Shown one piece after another: positions 1 to 28,171 of a stretch of DNA of 64,000 bases. Positions within the stretch are counted from its first letter, which is position 1. Each line of letters opens with the position of its first letter. The notes beneath the pieces were generated by a model. It did not search any database. It was not told where the DNA came from and saw only the letters and a program-made list of their open reading frames with translations. The stretch comes from Whitmania pigra (taxonomy: Eukaryota > Annelida > Clitellata > Hirudinida > Haemopidae). The stretch is from contig JAJTWR010000067.1 in assembly GCA_021613335.1 (NCBI GenBank), positions 1,890,001 through 1,954,000 of the forward strand, written 5' to 3'. Both the position numbers and the translations under genes were made by a program.

Positions 1-287
1 GCGGTGAAAGCAACAGTCGTTACGTGTCGTGTTCGTAACCCAGCTCGCATCGCCAAGGAGCCCCCTCGGGTTGGGGCGCTACATAAATTGTGGATCGATT
101 AACAAGTGCTTTCACATCCTATCCGGATACATAAAATAAGGCACTAAAAGTTTGGCTGAATACCTATACTACTAATATTATTAAATTATTATTTAAAACT
201 ATTAATTTAATTATTATCTATTATATTATTATTGTAATTATTATTGTAATTATTATTTTCGTTATTATTATTATTATTATTATTATG

Positions 288-290
<3 letters not shown>
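1..290 (+). repeat. SINE-like repeat, copy A (cut by window start)
   Basis: This segment is nearly identical to 858-1120, offset 857 bases. Both share the block that runs from GCGGTGAAAGCAACAG through CCCTCGGGTTGGGGCGC to a common A+T-rich tail. Copy A begins inside the element, so its 5' end is outside the window. It differs from copy B by small indels near the start (AACCCAGCTCGCATCG against AACCCAACCCATCG) and in the number of 12-bp tail units. Confidence 0.7.
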
Positions 291-322
<32 letters not shown>

Positions 323-825
323 CATTATTATATTATTATTATTATTATGATTATTATTATTATTCTTATTATTATTTATTATTATTATTATTATTATTAT
401 ATTATTATTATTATTATTATCATTATTATTATTATTATATTATTATTATTATTCTTATTATTATTATTATTATTATATATTATTATTATTATTATTATTA
501 TTTATTATATCGAACCACGTACCATGAATCTCTTAAAGTCCCAAAGTGTCTCAACCCTGCGTTCCAAACTCCATTAGCCGAGTTGTGGGTTCCTTGATGG
601 CTCAGTCGTTGGGGATCCCAGGCGAGCTATTTTTAGCGTGAGAAGGTGATGTTCTTAAGAGCATGCAGGATTAATTGCTGTGAAATTTGTTCTTTTTTTT
701 AACTTTTTTTTTTATTTTAAAATTCGGATTAATTGTCAATAATTCGGATTTCCGTGATTGATTCATCATGGAAATGATGATTGAGTTAATTATTTATCAT
801 ATGTTAATAATAATAATTATTGACA

Positions 826-1250
826 TGTTGGCTCAGAGGGTTGCGTTCCTGCGAAAGGCGGTGAAAGCAACAGTCGTTACGTGTCGTGTTCGTAACCCAA
901 CCCATCGCCAAGGAGCCCCCTCGGGTTGGGGCGCTACATAAATTGTGGATCGATTAACCTTCACATCCTATCCGGATACATAAAATAAGGCACTAAAAGT
1001 TTGGCTGAATACCTATACTACTTATATTATTAAATTATTATTTAAAACTATTAATTAATTATTATCTATTATATTATTATTGTAATTATTATTGTAATTA
1101 TTATTGTAATTATTATTGTAATTATTATTGTAATTATTATTGTAATTATTATTGTAATTATTATTGTAATTATTATTGTAATTATTATTGTAATTATTAT
1201 TGTAATTATTATTGTAATTATTATTGTAATTATTATTTTCGTTATTATTA
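826..1250 (+). repeat. SINE-like repeat, copy B, with 12-bp repeat tail
   Basis: The segment starts with TTGGCTCAGAGGG (828-840), which resembles a Pol III A box. GTGTTCGTAACCC (about 886-898) resembles a B box, and the spacing of the two is tRNA-like. This suggests a tRNA-derived SINE. The tail carries about 13 copies of the 12-bp unit TGTAATTATTAT (about 1081-1235), while copy A has about three. The family is not recognised, and the tRNA origin is an inference from box-like motifs only. Confidence 0.5.
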
Positions 1251-2729
1251 TTATTATCATCATCATCATCGCCACAATCCCATGTTGCATGCAAGCACGT
1301 ATTTTATCCACAAACGGTGACCCAGATCAGTCAATCGATAGCAATGAAGCCAGCCAATCAGAGACAGGGCCGAGTTATTCCTGCCATCTGGCGACCTATG
1401 AAGAAATTCCGGTCATAAATCCATCCCTTAGGGACTAGGTCTGTAACATGGCTCTTCTGAATTATTCCGTTGGATGGATCTTTCCTCCTACTCCCCTCCG
1501 TGCCCTACCCCTATTCTTCTCACATCCATCTCTTGCTCTCTCACTCAATTATCCGTATCTCTACGGTCATAAATCATCGGCGGCTCTGGCGCCTAGAAAA
1601 TTCGAGAATGTTCGTTATCGAACTTCGTCGATCTCGTAAATATCGACTAGAGTCGCATTCCGCGAAAAAACGCGTCAACCGCAACGACCAACTCGGCAAC
1701 CGCACCCATCTCGACTTCCTGCTCATGTTCAAGGTCCGCGCACCAGCTTTTTTTTTACCTAGGCCAAGGTTTGAACGCAACTTCTCGGGATTTGAAGGCC
1801 AGTAATCCCGGCCGGAAAATCCACCGAATAGATTGGATTGCATAAAAGGTCACTGTAGAATTTCTAGCAGCCCTGTATCCTTTCCGGATCTGCCGATCGA
1901 TCATTCCGTAGAAAGGAGTCCAGGGGAAAGTCATTAAAGAGATGGAGTCCATTTCTCCTGATGAAAGAAAACAAGATGAGAGCGAACGAGATGGAGAGAT
2001 TTTGAAATGAGAAGAAGCAAAATGAAAAGGGTAAAAGGGGAGATGGTGAGCTCTCCGGAGAGAGAGGAGAACGACTGGAGAAGCTGATAAGCGATAAGAG
2101 CGGAGAGTAGCTACAAAATAATTCGGCTTGAAAACATTTTCTCGAAAACATGTTCTTTCGAAAAATTGGATTATCCCCTTTAAACATCTGTCCAGGATGA
2201 AGGCCAGCGAATTGAGAAAATAACTTTTCCGGCGGCATATGCCGCTTGACGCTGCAGTACTTGCGGCCACGATTACGACCTGCAGTACGCCTAGTCGAAG
2301 CGATAGCAGTAAAAGCAATCGCCGTACCATCCAGTAATATAACCTTTGATTGTTCGGGGCAATTAGACATTTATTGGATGACAAGATGCGTCCATTTGAA
2401 TTTTATTGTTTTTCTACGCATCCTTGAGGACCATCTAGGTCGGTGGACCGGTCTTACTGGAGCCGTCGATGAAATCGATGAGCGTCTGCCTCTATTGGAA
2501 AGCATTAAAAGCAAATTCCACGAGCAAAAATTAGCATAAATATAATATATAATATGATATATAAATATAATATTTATTCTTTTTTGTGGTGCAGTGTGAT
2601 TAAAATGTTTGCTCCTCCGCGCGCGAGTTAAACGTAGCTTGGATGAGGAGATAAGCCACATTACAAATATTGTTAACAGTATCGTTGTTATTACTACCAT
2701 AGATTTTAATATTAAATATAACTTATAAT

Positions 2730-2732
2730 AAC

Positions 2733-2815
<83 letters not shown>
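2730..2815. repeat. (AAT)n microsatellite
   Basis: An uninterrupted run of AAT/ATA triplets spans this interval. The open frames across it (poly-Leu, poly-Tyr or poly-Ile depending on frame) are products of the repeat. Confidence 0.95.
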
Positions 2816-2816
<1 letters not shown>

Positions 2817-3019
2817 CCATACATAATAGTAGTATGTAATGTTATTTATATATATAGTAGAAATATGTAATATTATATATATATAGTAGAAATACGTAAT
2901 ATTATATTCAAATATACAAGTCAACAATAGAAACAAATTAATTCAACACATAATACATAAGCCTTATCATGCCATGAATACCACCTTATTTTCATTTTAT
3001 CAACAAAAACCATTTTCAG

Positions 3020-5374
3020 ATTTTTGCCGGCGACAGTCGAGAGCTCCCAGATTGGCTTCTTTGGAATTCGTCCACCTCAAAACTAGAAGGGATTCCTTCA
3101 TACGACGCCGTCGGAATAAAGTACCCCATGCTGGTCTTGGCAGACCTGGAGCAGTCAGACTCGGCTTATAAAGTCGACCACGGTAGAACTTCAACTTCCA
3201 GCGATAAAGCAATCGGACATTTTTCCATAACGGTTACTCAGCTGGTCCATGGAACAGCGTCTGGAATCAATCAAGACCAAAATAATGCCACAGAGGCTAC
3301 AAATTCTTCGGTTAATTGGAAACAAAACGGTGATTTTTCACCCACGATTGAGTGCACAAGAGCCGGGTCATCCGTGACGAAAGCCATCGTGGTAATTGAT
3401 ACAGACCTTGCCGACCTGTCCATCTCGGACAAGATTTGCTTACTCAAACGAACAGCCAAGCAGTTAAAAATCGATCCTTTCTCAATTATAGTCAGGCCGG
3501 TGATCAATCTTAAACTTCTTGCCAATGCTGCCCTTGTGGCCGGCAAGGGCAACGCCGAACCGAGTAGATCAAGAATCGAGATGAAGTCTTTCGAAAGTAA
3601 GGAAAATGATTACCCTCAAAAAGAACAGACATGGTCAGAATCATCAACAAACGACGTTCTCCAGTTAGATTTTTCTCCAGATGTTTATGCATCCTTCCAG
3701 TGGGTGGTAGGATGCGGCGACGTCCAGTCAAGGCACATGGAGGTTCTTGCCGATTTGGAAAAAACCGCCTCAAATAGCCAACTTTCTGCCTCCCTCGGAG
3801 GACTCGGGATAATTGGGTGGTACGTAGTCAACAACAAACCACCGAGATCGAAAAGATCTCCCTCAGGCCGTCAAAAGTATGGACAGTTTCGCGGGGGGAG
3901 GCATTTCGAAGTGGACTTCTCTTCTAATAACGCACATGATATTTATGCTGCCTCAGGAGATGGATACGTATTTCCGGGTATGCAAACGGAGGCCCCGGAA
4001 GCCGTGGATAATCTTCCGGTAACTACAACGACAAAGAGACCTCATAGATCGTCAAAGAAACCGAGAACAAAGAAACCAAAGTCTACACCACCGATTACTC
4101 GCCAACCCATAAATGTCTACGTCGGCAGGCCTTTTTCGTACGACCTATCGAACGAAGCAATATTCTGGAACGGAGCCAAAGATTACGGCATTTCGTCCAA
4201 AAACTCAGACTCGCTTCCTCCAAATTTTTGGATCAAAATTAACACCACTTCGCCAAAATTGTACGGTTTTCCATTGGAAGATGCCATAGGGCCTCACGAA
4301 TTCAAGGTATCGACCATGACGAGATCAGGGGTGGACAGCGTCAGCATCAGAGTGAACGTTTTGGATGACAAAACCACATCTCGTCCCAGTCACCAATTCT
4401 GCATGACTTTAGATCAAGGCTATGAGAGATTCATCTACGAGGTCGAATCTAGAATCGAAGTTGCCACGAAGCTGGCCCATGCTTTTCATAGTACAAATCC
4501 TGAAGAGATGACCGTGGTGGCTATCTCAGGAGGATCCGTCGTGTACACCTGGTTCAACAATTCTCTCCCACAAGAGTACTGCGATGAGGAAGCCTTGTTA
4601 GATCTTATGAACGGTTTCGTCGATAGCAACGGCGAGATCAATGAGGATTTTAAGAAAGCCCTTGAGCCATACCAGCTCATCAACGCCAGCGTCTCGACAT
4701 TCGGTCCTTGTTCAAACATTCCTCCCAGACCTACCATCACGGACGGCCTCGTGCCAGACAGCGGAGTGAAAAAGGATAAGATCAACTCTGACAAACTCCT
4801 ATACATGATAATCGGCCTCATAGTAGCGGCTGCCATAATTCTGGTGATCATATTCGTAGCATTGCTTTTGTTGTGCAGACACAAGAGAAAGCAAAAACAT
4901 GAGAAGCAGAAGCAGTTGTTCAAATCAGGGATGCCATCAAAGGGTGTGCCAGTCATATTTGCAGAGGAGCTCCAAGCAGCAGAAAAGGAAGAGGACAAGA
5001 AAAGTCAAAGAGGCGAAGAAGGACTTCCAGATACGGCAAGGTCTACCCTGCGTTCGAGGAAAGGATCTGACGATGGCAATTTGAGCTACGACAAGAGGGG
5101 CGGCGTTCCACCTCCCGAATATCAGCCCCCCAGGCCGGGCAACCGTGATGCCCTAAAGAATGACATGATTCCAATCTTGGAAGGTTTTCCAACCTCAAAT
5201 AAATCACCATATAGCAACGAAGACAACAGCCATAACGACTCCAAAGATCCCCTGAGTGACAACAACCACAACATCGAAAACTATGTCAGGTCCGGCAATT
5301 TCAGATGGGCCGATCCTCGACTCAGGCAAGAAAATCGCAAAAACCAGCAGATGATAGTGTCTGAAATTGACTAG
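3020..5374 (+). CDS. DAG1: Dystroglycan, last coding exon (5' part missing)
   Basis: Dystroglycan is the laminin receptor of the dystrophin-glycoprotein complex and is cleaved into secreted alpha and membrane-spanning beta subunits. A splice acceptor TTTTCAG at 3013-3019 opens the frame about 36 codons before the first ATG (3128). Those codons read ELPDWLLWNSS and LEGIPSYDAVGIKYP, typical of the first cadherin-like domain, so 3128 is not the true start. Next come the alpha N-terminal domain (RPVINLKLLANAALVAGKGN), GWYVVNNKPP with a basic KRSPSGRQK stretch, a Thr/Pro/Lys-rich linker (about 4020-4110), and the second cadherin-like domain (KLYGFPLEDAIGPHEF). The SEA-like autoproteolysis site GG|SVVYTW has its cut between 4534 and 4535. 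A membrane span (about 4796-4875), a basic stop-transfer stretch, the GVPVIFAEEL juxtamembrane motif and a PPEY (PPxY) dystrophin-binding motif follow. The frame ends at TAG 5372-5374, with a possible poly(A) signal near 5572. The exon gives about 784 residues; the signal peptide is not seen. Confidence 0.95.
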   Translation: MFAGDSRELPDWLLWNSSTSKLEGIPSYDAVGIKYPMLVLADLEQSDSAYKVDHGRTSTSSDKAIGHFSITVTQLVHGTASGINQDQNNATEATNSSVNWKQNGDFSPTIECTRAGSSVTKAIVVIDTDLADLSISDKICLLKRTAKQLKIDPFSIIVRPVINLKLLANAALVAGKGNAEPSRSRIEMKSFESKENDYPQKEQTWSESSTNDVLQLDFSPDVYASFQWVVGCGDVQSRHMEVLADLEKTASNSQLSASLGGLGIIGWYVVNNKPPRSKRSPSGRQKYGQFRGGRHFEVDFSSNNAHDIYAASGDGYVFPGMQTEAPEAVDNLPVTTTTKRPHRSSKKPRTKKPKSTPPITRQPINVYVGRPFSYDLSNEAIFWNGAKDYGISSKNSDSLPPNFWIKINTTSPKLYGFPLEDAIGPHEFKVSTMTRSGVDSVSIRVNVLDDKTTSRPSHQFCMTLDQGYERFIYEVESRIEVATKLAHAFHSTNPEEMTVVAISGGSVVYTWFNNSLPQEYCDEEALLDLMNGFVDSNGEINEDFKKALEPYQLINASVSTFGPCSNIPPRPTITDGLVPDSGVKKDKINSDKLLYMIIGLIVAAAIILVIIFVALLLLCRHKRKQKHEKQKQLFKSGMPSKGVPVIFAEELQAAEKEEDKKSQRGEEGLPDTARSTLRSRKGSDDGNLSYDKRGGVPPPEYQPPRPGNRDALKNDMIPILEGFPTSNKSPYSNEDNSHNDSKDPLSDNNHNIENYVRSGNFRWADPRLRQENRKNQQMIVSEID

Positions 5375-6152
5375 GGAGAAGCGAAAGCACAGATTTCGCA
5401 AAAAAAGCAGAAACACGTCAACTTTAAGCCATCAAAAGTCGACCAAAGCTTTCACATTACTTCACAACGCTATTTCTTGTATTCGAACGTCTTAGCATGA
5501 TGTACATTCTTAGAAGCGCGGATATCGCATCACGGGGCTAGATTGCTAGATGCAAAGAAACTTGAGCTTTAAAAATAAATCTGCGATGTTATTAATTCCG
5601 TCTCAAACGCCATAACTTATTTCAGTTAAAACGATGCTATTCGTTGAATATTTTCAATGTTATTTTTTATGCGCGCTCTCGTTTACTTCTACAACGTCGG
5701 GCCCCGCAATGTACTTTTAGGTCTATCGTCTGCTCTGTCTCTTCTTTAACTGCAAACGTGTCATTAAAGAAACTCACGCTTTTTAATTAAAGTAGCATTT
5801 ATTTTATTATTAAAAATTTTATGTTGTTTTACTTATAAAATTCCAGTCAGATTTTAATCTTACGAATCTTGCGAAACTGTCCCTCGATTTCATTAATGTG
5901 TGCTTTGTTTTTTTTTTTAAGTTTTTAAATTAAAAAAATAGCTGCTAGTTTTGTTTCATTAAAAATATTCAAAAACCCAACGCATCTGTTTTTCAATTGT
6001 AGAACTTTCTGTAGAATTGTCGAATTTTGAGTCTGTGCTGTTGCCGAGCACCCAAGGATAAACAAACGACTGTTTTTTCCCGGTAAAGTTTGTCGTTTAA
6101 GAAAGTAAATATTGTAAAAAGTAATATTGCAGAAGTTGCATCTGAATCTAAT
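5375..6152 (+). other. DAG1 3' UTR and WDR19 promoter interval
   Basis: This 778-base A+T-rich stretch separates two genes on the same strand. It must hold the DAG1 3' UTR, with AATAAA near 5572, and the WDR19 promoter and 5' UTR. I see no coding exon and no clear TATA box. Confidence 0.6.
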
Positions 6153-18439
<12,287 letters not shown>

Positions 18440-19249
18440 ACGAATAAATTTGAATATTAAACGATTATGCTATTTAGCTTTAAGATGTATTTGGCAATCA
18501 TTGATATTTGTTAAGGCTATGAATTGCTTGTGTTGTCACATGAATATCTTATGTTTATTTTCATTTATCAGCATATTTGTTGAGTTGACTCTGATTGTTG
18601 GAGCGATTATGGTCTTTGATAGCATCTTCGTTGTTATTACTATTATTAAGATTATTGTTACTGTTATTACTATAATTATTATTAATTTATAATTATTATT
18701 AATGCGTTTATCAAATGAAATTTTGCGATTGTTTGGTGCCTCGATCTATGGAATACTTTAAATATGTTCATGTGAGCTACTACCTGTGGAAAGGCCTGAA
18801 AAGAGAGTTTGTTTGAAAATTTAATTAATCGCTAAAATCATATTTATCTGGGGTTATTATTTTGAGGGGTCATTACTATTGTTTAATAAGTAGTGGTATT
18901 ATAATTAGTAATATTTTTCCGACAATATCGATAATTTTGAATTTTTATCGCAGCCAAAATATTGTTGTATCCGTTTCAAATCGGCGTCTGGACAGTCCGA
19001 CGTTCGTGTGCCGCCACCTTTGGAAGGGTTTTGAAAAACAAATTTAACTTTAATCCAATTACTAAGTAATTGAGAAAGAGCTAAAGGTTCCTAAGATCTG
19101 AGTGCGTCTAGACTCTAGACGCTAAATAATTCCGCAGTGGAAAACCAGAATGACATGAATATTAATGAGTTATGCTAATTAGCCATCCTTCCACACCCAC
19201 GATGAATAATTTTTTTTTTAATATACACTATATCCGGCAGCTCCATTAA
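18440..19249. other. Tail-to-tail interval between WDR19 and TAL1-like gene
   Basis: This 810-base A+T-rich interval holds the 3' UTRs of the two convergent genes. AATAAA follows the WDR19 stop at about 18443. No coding exon is visible. Confidence 0.6.
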
Positions 19250-22185
<2,936 letters not shown>

Positions 22186-22861
22186 TTTGTCGTCTTTGTT
22201 GTTGTCGTCGTTGTTGCTGTGGTTGCCGTCAGCTTTTAATTGACATTCCACCAATAAAAAAGGAGGGTATGATGGCCGACCCTTTCTACTCTACGGAGAA
22301 GAATATTGCCTCCTTTTGGAAAATTCTTTAAACTTTTTAAACTTTAGTAACAGTAATATCCTGAGTATTGAATGCTGCTGATTGGTTGGACCGTTACTGG
22401 GCCCTAAAATATCATTGGTCCGCTGACTTGAAGCCCATCAGAACCATTCAACAAATGGTTAATATCGTATTGTTAATAGAAGTTGATAAAATTATCGTAA
22501 TTCATTCAAATTTCTTGAATTTATAATTCAAATGAAATGTTAATGCAGCATTATTAACAATTATAATAAAAATTATTAATAACAATATTGCAAGTGAAAT
22601 TTAAAAATGATTAACTCGCGATTACAAAATCGTTTACGAAATTCTTACTCGGAAGTCCTATTTAAGCAAACTGGACACTGGCCTCCTCTCATTGGTCAGT
22701 CCACTTTCCCAATTTGAATGCGATTGGCTGGAGAATTTGCAGGAGGATGGCAGTGGTTGCATAATAACAATGATGTGATGTCTGTGATTATTATGATTAT
22801 GATGATGGTGTTGTTGATGATGGCGGCGCTACTATGATCGCAATGAAGAATGTGACGACGA

Positions 22862-22994
<133 letters not shown>

Positions 22995-23964
22995 ACGAAG
23001 ATGAATGACAATAGACTACCACTACATCCATCAACCCATCTAATAACAATGCATCTGCCAAAAGCTTGCCGAGATGCGATTATGGTAATGATGGCCGGGG
23101 CACACCACCTTGCGCAACCCTCCTAGCCCTGCGTCTATTTTTAGCAGCCAATCGCATTAGCGTCATACATTTATGGGGCATTAATTCAGCGATACGACTT
23201 AAGGCCTTGCTAATCCTTTGACTAATTCAAGTCGGTTGAAGAGAATGGAAAGAAGGAAGGGTGAATTGATGGTAGTGGGCGGGGCCTAACACGTGCATGT
23301 ATCGGTGTGAATGAGCGTGTGACGGTGAATGCTCGGAAAGGGATTAGCAGTCAGGTGGAACAATGGGTGAGTAGAAAGGTAGTTGAGTGGATGAATGGTT
23401 GGATTAATGGATACATGGATGGATGAGGACATGGCTTTCTGAATACCAGTGAATATACTCAAGGTAACGCCATATAATTATTTACAACCCCCATACGTTT
23501 TGAACACACCTAAATAGTAGCACCCCGTTGTGGGGATGTAAACGTTCAAGCAGCCAAATAAAAACCCTTGACCCGAAAGAAGTTCGTTCAATTTGACCTT
23601 GACAAAGCAAACGAAAAAAGGTCATCAGACTATGCCCGGGGTCAAACCTGTACCTGGGAAGGTGCACCACCGGCTCTTGTCTGACATTTCCCCAAACCCA
23701 CCCTGTTCAAATGACAAACTTTTTTACAAACCCTGGACGTTTCACGTTACAGTTAAAGGACATTTGTCGATCCAATTTTTTGTCCAATGAGATTCAAATG
23801 ACCTCAAACCAGTTCAGCCAGTCATGAGCCTAGTAACGAGTCAATGTAGGTCAAACACGCCCAAATTGATCGAGGTACATCAGTTGAACTACCTCTTATT
23901 TCGTAGTCATTACCTTTCTTTGGCGCCCTGGACATAGATTGATAGGTTCACGGATGATTGACGA

Positions 23965-24178
<214 letters not shown>

Positions 24179-24541
24179 GTGGCGTCACAAAAACGACGCG
24201 GCGATGACATTTTAATGAATTAGAAAATATAATTAGATGATAATGATGATGATGATATTGATGGCAATGAAGATGACAGTCTTGATTATAATAATGGTGA
24301 CGATGACGACTGTGATGACGATGGCGATGGTGTCCACCGTGTTCAATGATGCGTTTCTTCGCTGAAATGGTGGATGAAAAATAGGATTTCCTGGTTGGAG
24401 ATCGTGAGGGAAGGAGGCTGCTGGAAAAGAGATTATCACGTGACCGAATGAGAGGAGGAGTTACTGAAGTATTCAGCGAAGGTGACCACATGCTGGAACC
24501 ATTATTCAGGGGATTTCAAGTGTTGGCATCTATATGTGGAA

Positions 24542-24638
24542 AGCATCCATCCATCCATCTATCCATCCATCCATCCATCCGTCCGTCCGTCCATTCGTCC
24601 GTTCGTCCGTGCATCCATCCATCCATCTATCCATCCAT

Positions 24639-24674
<36 letters not shown>

Positions 24675-24766
24675 CCATCCATCCATCCATCCATCCGTCC
24701 GTCCATCCATCCATCCAGCCATCCGTCCATCCATCCATCCATCCATCCATCCATCCAGCCATCCGT
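24542..24766. repeat. (ATCC)n tetranucleotide repeat
   Basis: About 225 bases of CATC/CGTC tetranucleotides. A shorter block of the same kind is at about 25272-25312. Frames reading IHPS or MDGW repeats are products of the 4-base period. Confidence 0.95.
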
Positions 24767-24996
24767 TTAACACTCCTATCCTTTTAGATGCTCATGATAC
24801 GCCGGAAGGGACCAGTGACACGTCACGTGATGATCGAACGAATCAAGTATCGGGTTTTCAGTGACTGTTTTCCCCAGTCATGGAAACATCGAAGTCAAGC
24901 GATTAATTTAGGAATATTTGAATGACAATTACAATGCTAAGGCAATAGTAATTATATGTACTAATAATACTGCTACTAGCAATAATCCTAGTAATA

Positions 24997-25029
<33 letters not shown>

Positions 25030-25283
25030 TATAGTAATAGTATTAATAATTAAAAAAATAAAAATAAAGCTAAAAATTAATAATAATAATAATAATTAAT
25101 ATCATCTGTAATTATTATTAATTATAAATTATAATTATTATAATAATTAATTGATGTAATTTCTTCTTCATGAATGTCTACAGGCGATTGTCGTGCGGAA
25201 GTGATACTTGCTCAGAGGTTGAACTTTGTAATTAGCACGTGTCACAGTACACGTGATCTATTTGCTGTTCTCCATCCATCCAT

Positions 25284-25314
<31 letters not shown>

Positions 25315-25714
25315 ACCATCAATTCATTTTTTCATCCATTCCTCAGTCCATTCATCTATCTGTCTGTCCATCAAAATGTTTCATTGTAAAAGAAATTACA
25401 AAACATAATTTAATGTGACATTTGTATTAATAAAATGATACAAAGTATTACCGTTAAATAAAAAGTATTATTGTAATAAATATTGTTATTATTTTATAAT
25501 CATGAAAGTACAATAATTATATTTAAAAAAATGCATATTATCACTTAGTATTGTACAATTAAATAAATATATTTATTAATAATGAATCTTAAATATTATA
25601 AAATCATTATTTACAACGGAGGGCACAGTAGAAGGATGCTGCCCAGAGCATCAATCACTCATGGTCACATGACTGCCAGTCACAATAGATGTCACCTATA
25701 AAAGTGTTTAATGC

Positions 25715-25778
<64 letters not shown>

Positions 25779-27208
25779 ACTATAACTATTATCATTATTA
25801 TTATTATTGTTAATATCATTTATTTACCAATCAAGCAATCAGTCAATCAATTAATCAATCAATCAATCAATTAACCAATCAATCAATCAGTCTGTTAATC
25901 AATCAAGTCGTACGATCCCATCCAATGGCACCATCAACCACGGTGGCATTACAAGATGAGGTGGTAACCGTTCTACCACACATCCACCACAAATCACACA
26001 CGCACAAATCGCACGGACACAAACTCGACGGCACACGCGCACAACCTCACAACATCGCAGCAGCAGTAGCCGCTCTCCCTTATCTTCGACCAACAGACAT
26101 CCTCTCAGGAATTCATTCCATTTTTCCAGCTCCCCTCACTTTTCCACATCGCCATCTCTAAACCTGCAACCAACCGGATCGGCTCAGAACCACTCAGACT
26201 TGTTGACGTTGATTTTGGAGATTTACTTATTATACCATTACAATTGAAATCACAATAATTAATAAAATTATTAATGATATTATTATCATTTTTACGTGAT
26301 TATACTATTGCAATTAAAATCAAAATTTTGATCATTAATTTTATTAATTATTATTAAAATAATTATTAATTGTGTTATTATAGTTAATAATTGTATTATT
26401 ATAATTTTAGTAATTATTTTGAGGGCTACTTTCATATACGTATTAAATTTTGAAATTATAGCAAACATTATTCAGCAAACGTATTTCAACATTATTTGTC
26501 AATTGATTTTTCTACAAGTAGTTGTTGTTGTTAGAGTAACAACTTGTCGTTGCGCTTACCTTGCGTTCAATTAATATTATAGAAGAAGACTACAATCATC
26601 ACTGACATGCACTAATATTATTAATATTATTATTATCGATCTTAATATTATTATTATTGTTGTTTTAAATATCGACTTCAATAAGAGTAAATGTGTTAAT
26701 TAATTTTAAACCAACTAAAACCGAAAGTAACGCAAGAAAACCTTTAATTCTCCAGGAACAGTATCATCATCATCATCATCAGGATTGTGCTTGCTGATGA
26801 TGATGATGATAGTTAACATCAATCAAAACACGAGGAGGGAATCCACTTGTTGAAAGGCAGATACGTGACGTCATAATTACGATGACATGACAATTAATAA
26901 GTATTTATGTTATTATTGACTGGAAAAAAAGTAATAATGAACGCCTTAACCTATAATTACTATTCTTATTATAACCGTCAAAAATGACTCTTTATAACTT
27001 TAAGCTTATGTAAAACTTGTGTAGCTTCAGATTGATTACATATGCTTGGATGGATGGATGAATGGATCGATGGAAGGACGGATAAGTCAACGGAGGAATA
27101 AAACACCTCCAACATCTGGTGAGGAAGACGACAAGAAAAATGCGCCAAAACAACTTTTTCTTCCTACAAGCAGTGCAAGTTGCAACTCCATCTATATATA
27201 TATATATA

Positions 27209-27282
27209 TATACTATAAAAAAATAATAATGAATTGTTCTACTGTTTGAAAACTATAAAAAAATAATAATGAATTGTTCTGC
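27209..27282 (+). repeat. Short direct repeat of about 30 bp
   Basis: The block ACTATAAAAAAATAATAATG, followed by AATTGTTCT, occurs twice, starting near 27211 and 27250. It follows a short (TA)n run. Confidence 0.85.
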
Positions 27283-27944
27283 AAAACACTAAAAAATATT
27301 TTAAACTCAAAACGAATAGAAATCAAAACCCCAAAAAACCCAACTCAGTTTCACTAAGTCACATGGTTGGCCGGACGAAAATTAATACAAGTCGGTCGAT
27401 TAAACAATAACTAATAATAATAATAATAATCATAATAAATGATTTATTTTGATTGCGATTAATCAATTGATTGACAACTGACTTTCAATTGAATAGTTGA
27501 GGTTTGACCAGAATAAACACTGTTGACTGATTCAACCAATCACTTAACAACCAGCCCAACAATAATTGATTAACTTAATTCAATCACCAATCAAATGGAT
27601 AGTCACCGCTGACATGACTCATGACACATCAAAAGATGCAGAAAACTTCCAATAAAAACAAATATTTCAACAACTCGGCCAATCATATATAATCAGGACG
27701 TATCAAAGTTAATGTTTCGGTGACGATGATGATGATGATGATTATATGATGAAAACTTGCATCATATTTAGCACAATGACAAATAAACGATGACTAAGAA
27801 CAACAACAACAACATCAAAAGCTGGAACTTCTAAAAATAAAACCTGGTCGCAGCGAATACAATCGTTGCAGTGTTCTCGCAGCTAATAATACTGACCAAT
27901 CGTAATGCCAATAAGGAGCCAATGATTATGATTAGGGGTGCTGA

Positions 27945-27984
27945 CGACGATCACCATCATCATTACCAGCACCACCACCACCAC

Positions 27985-28036
<52 letters not shown>

Positions 28037-28085
28037 ACATCATCATCATCATCATCATCATCATCAGCATCATCATCATTGCCAT
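27945..28085. repeat. (ATC)n/(ACC)n microsatellite downstream of the FAT-like gene
   Basis: A run of CAT, CAC and ATC triplets lies just 3' of the FAT-like stop codon, so probably in its 3' UTR. Confidence 0.9.
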
Positions 28086-28171
28086 CATCATCCCCATACC
28101 TACTAAAGAAGAATATAAAAATGTCAACTAGCACGTCATTGTGCATAACATCACCACAACTTTCACAATGA

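Larger units (their letters stand above)
1..3019. other. Gene-free upstream region with repeats
   Basis: I find no convincing coding exon here. The longest open frames, for instance 1755-2384 on the minus strand, have no recognisable domain and overlap low-complexity DNA. The region holds a duplicated SINE-like segment, AAT-type microsatellites (about 245-510 and 2730-2815), and A+T-rich DNA. The upstream exons of dystroglycan, including its signal peptide, should lie here or to the left of the window, but I could not identify them. Confidence is for the absence of a recognisable gene. Confidence 0.55.

Noticed and set aside
580..660. A possible tRNA gene at GATGGCTCAGTCGTTGGGGATCC
   Set aside because: An A-box-like motif is present but I could not find a matching B box or a cloverleaf with paired stems.
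1755..2384. A 209-residue minus-strand frame, with a 97-residue plus-strand frame at 2246-2539
   Set aside because: No domain, no splice context and no familiar motif; the lengths are not surprising for this composition.
3128..3130. ATG 3128 as the start of dystroglycan
   Set aside because: The frame is open and conserved for 36 codons upstream, back to a good acceptor at 3019, so this ATG codes an internal Met.
24482..24864. Frames of IHPS or MDGW repeats here and at 60433-60743
   Set aside because: They are translations of an ATCC/ATGG tetranucleotide in all frames of both strands, with no other coding signal.
25925..26161. A 78-residue His- and Pro-rich frame on the plus strand
   Set aside because: No recognisable similarity and no promoter or splice context; it lies in intergenic repeat-rich DNA.
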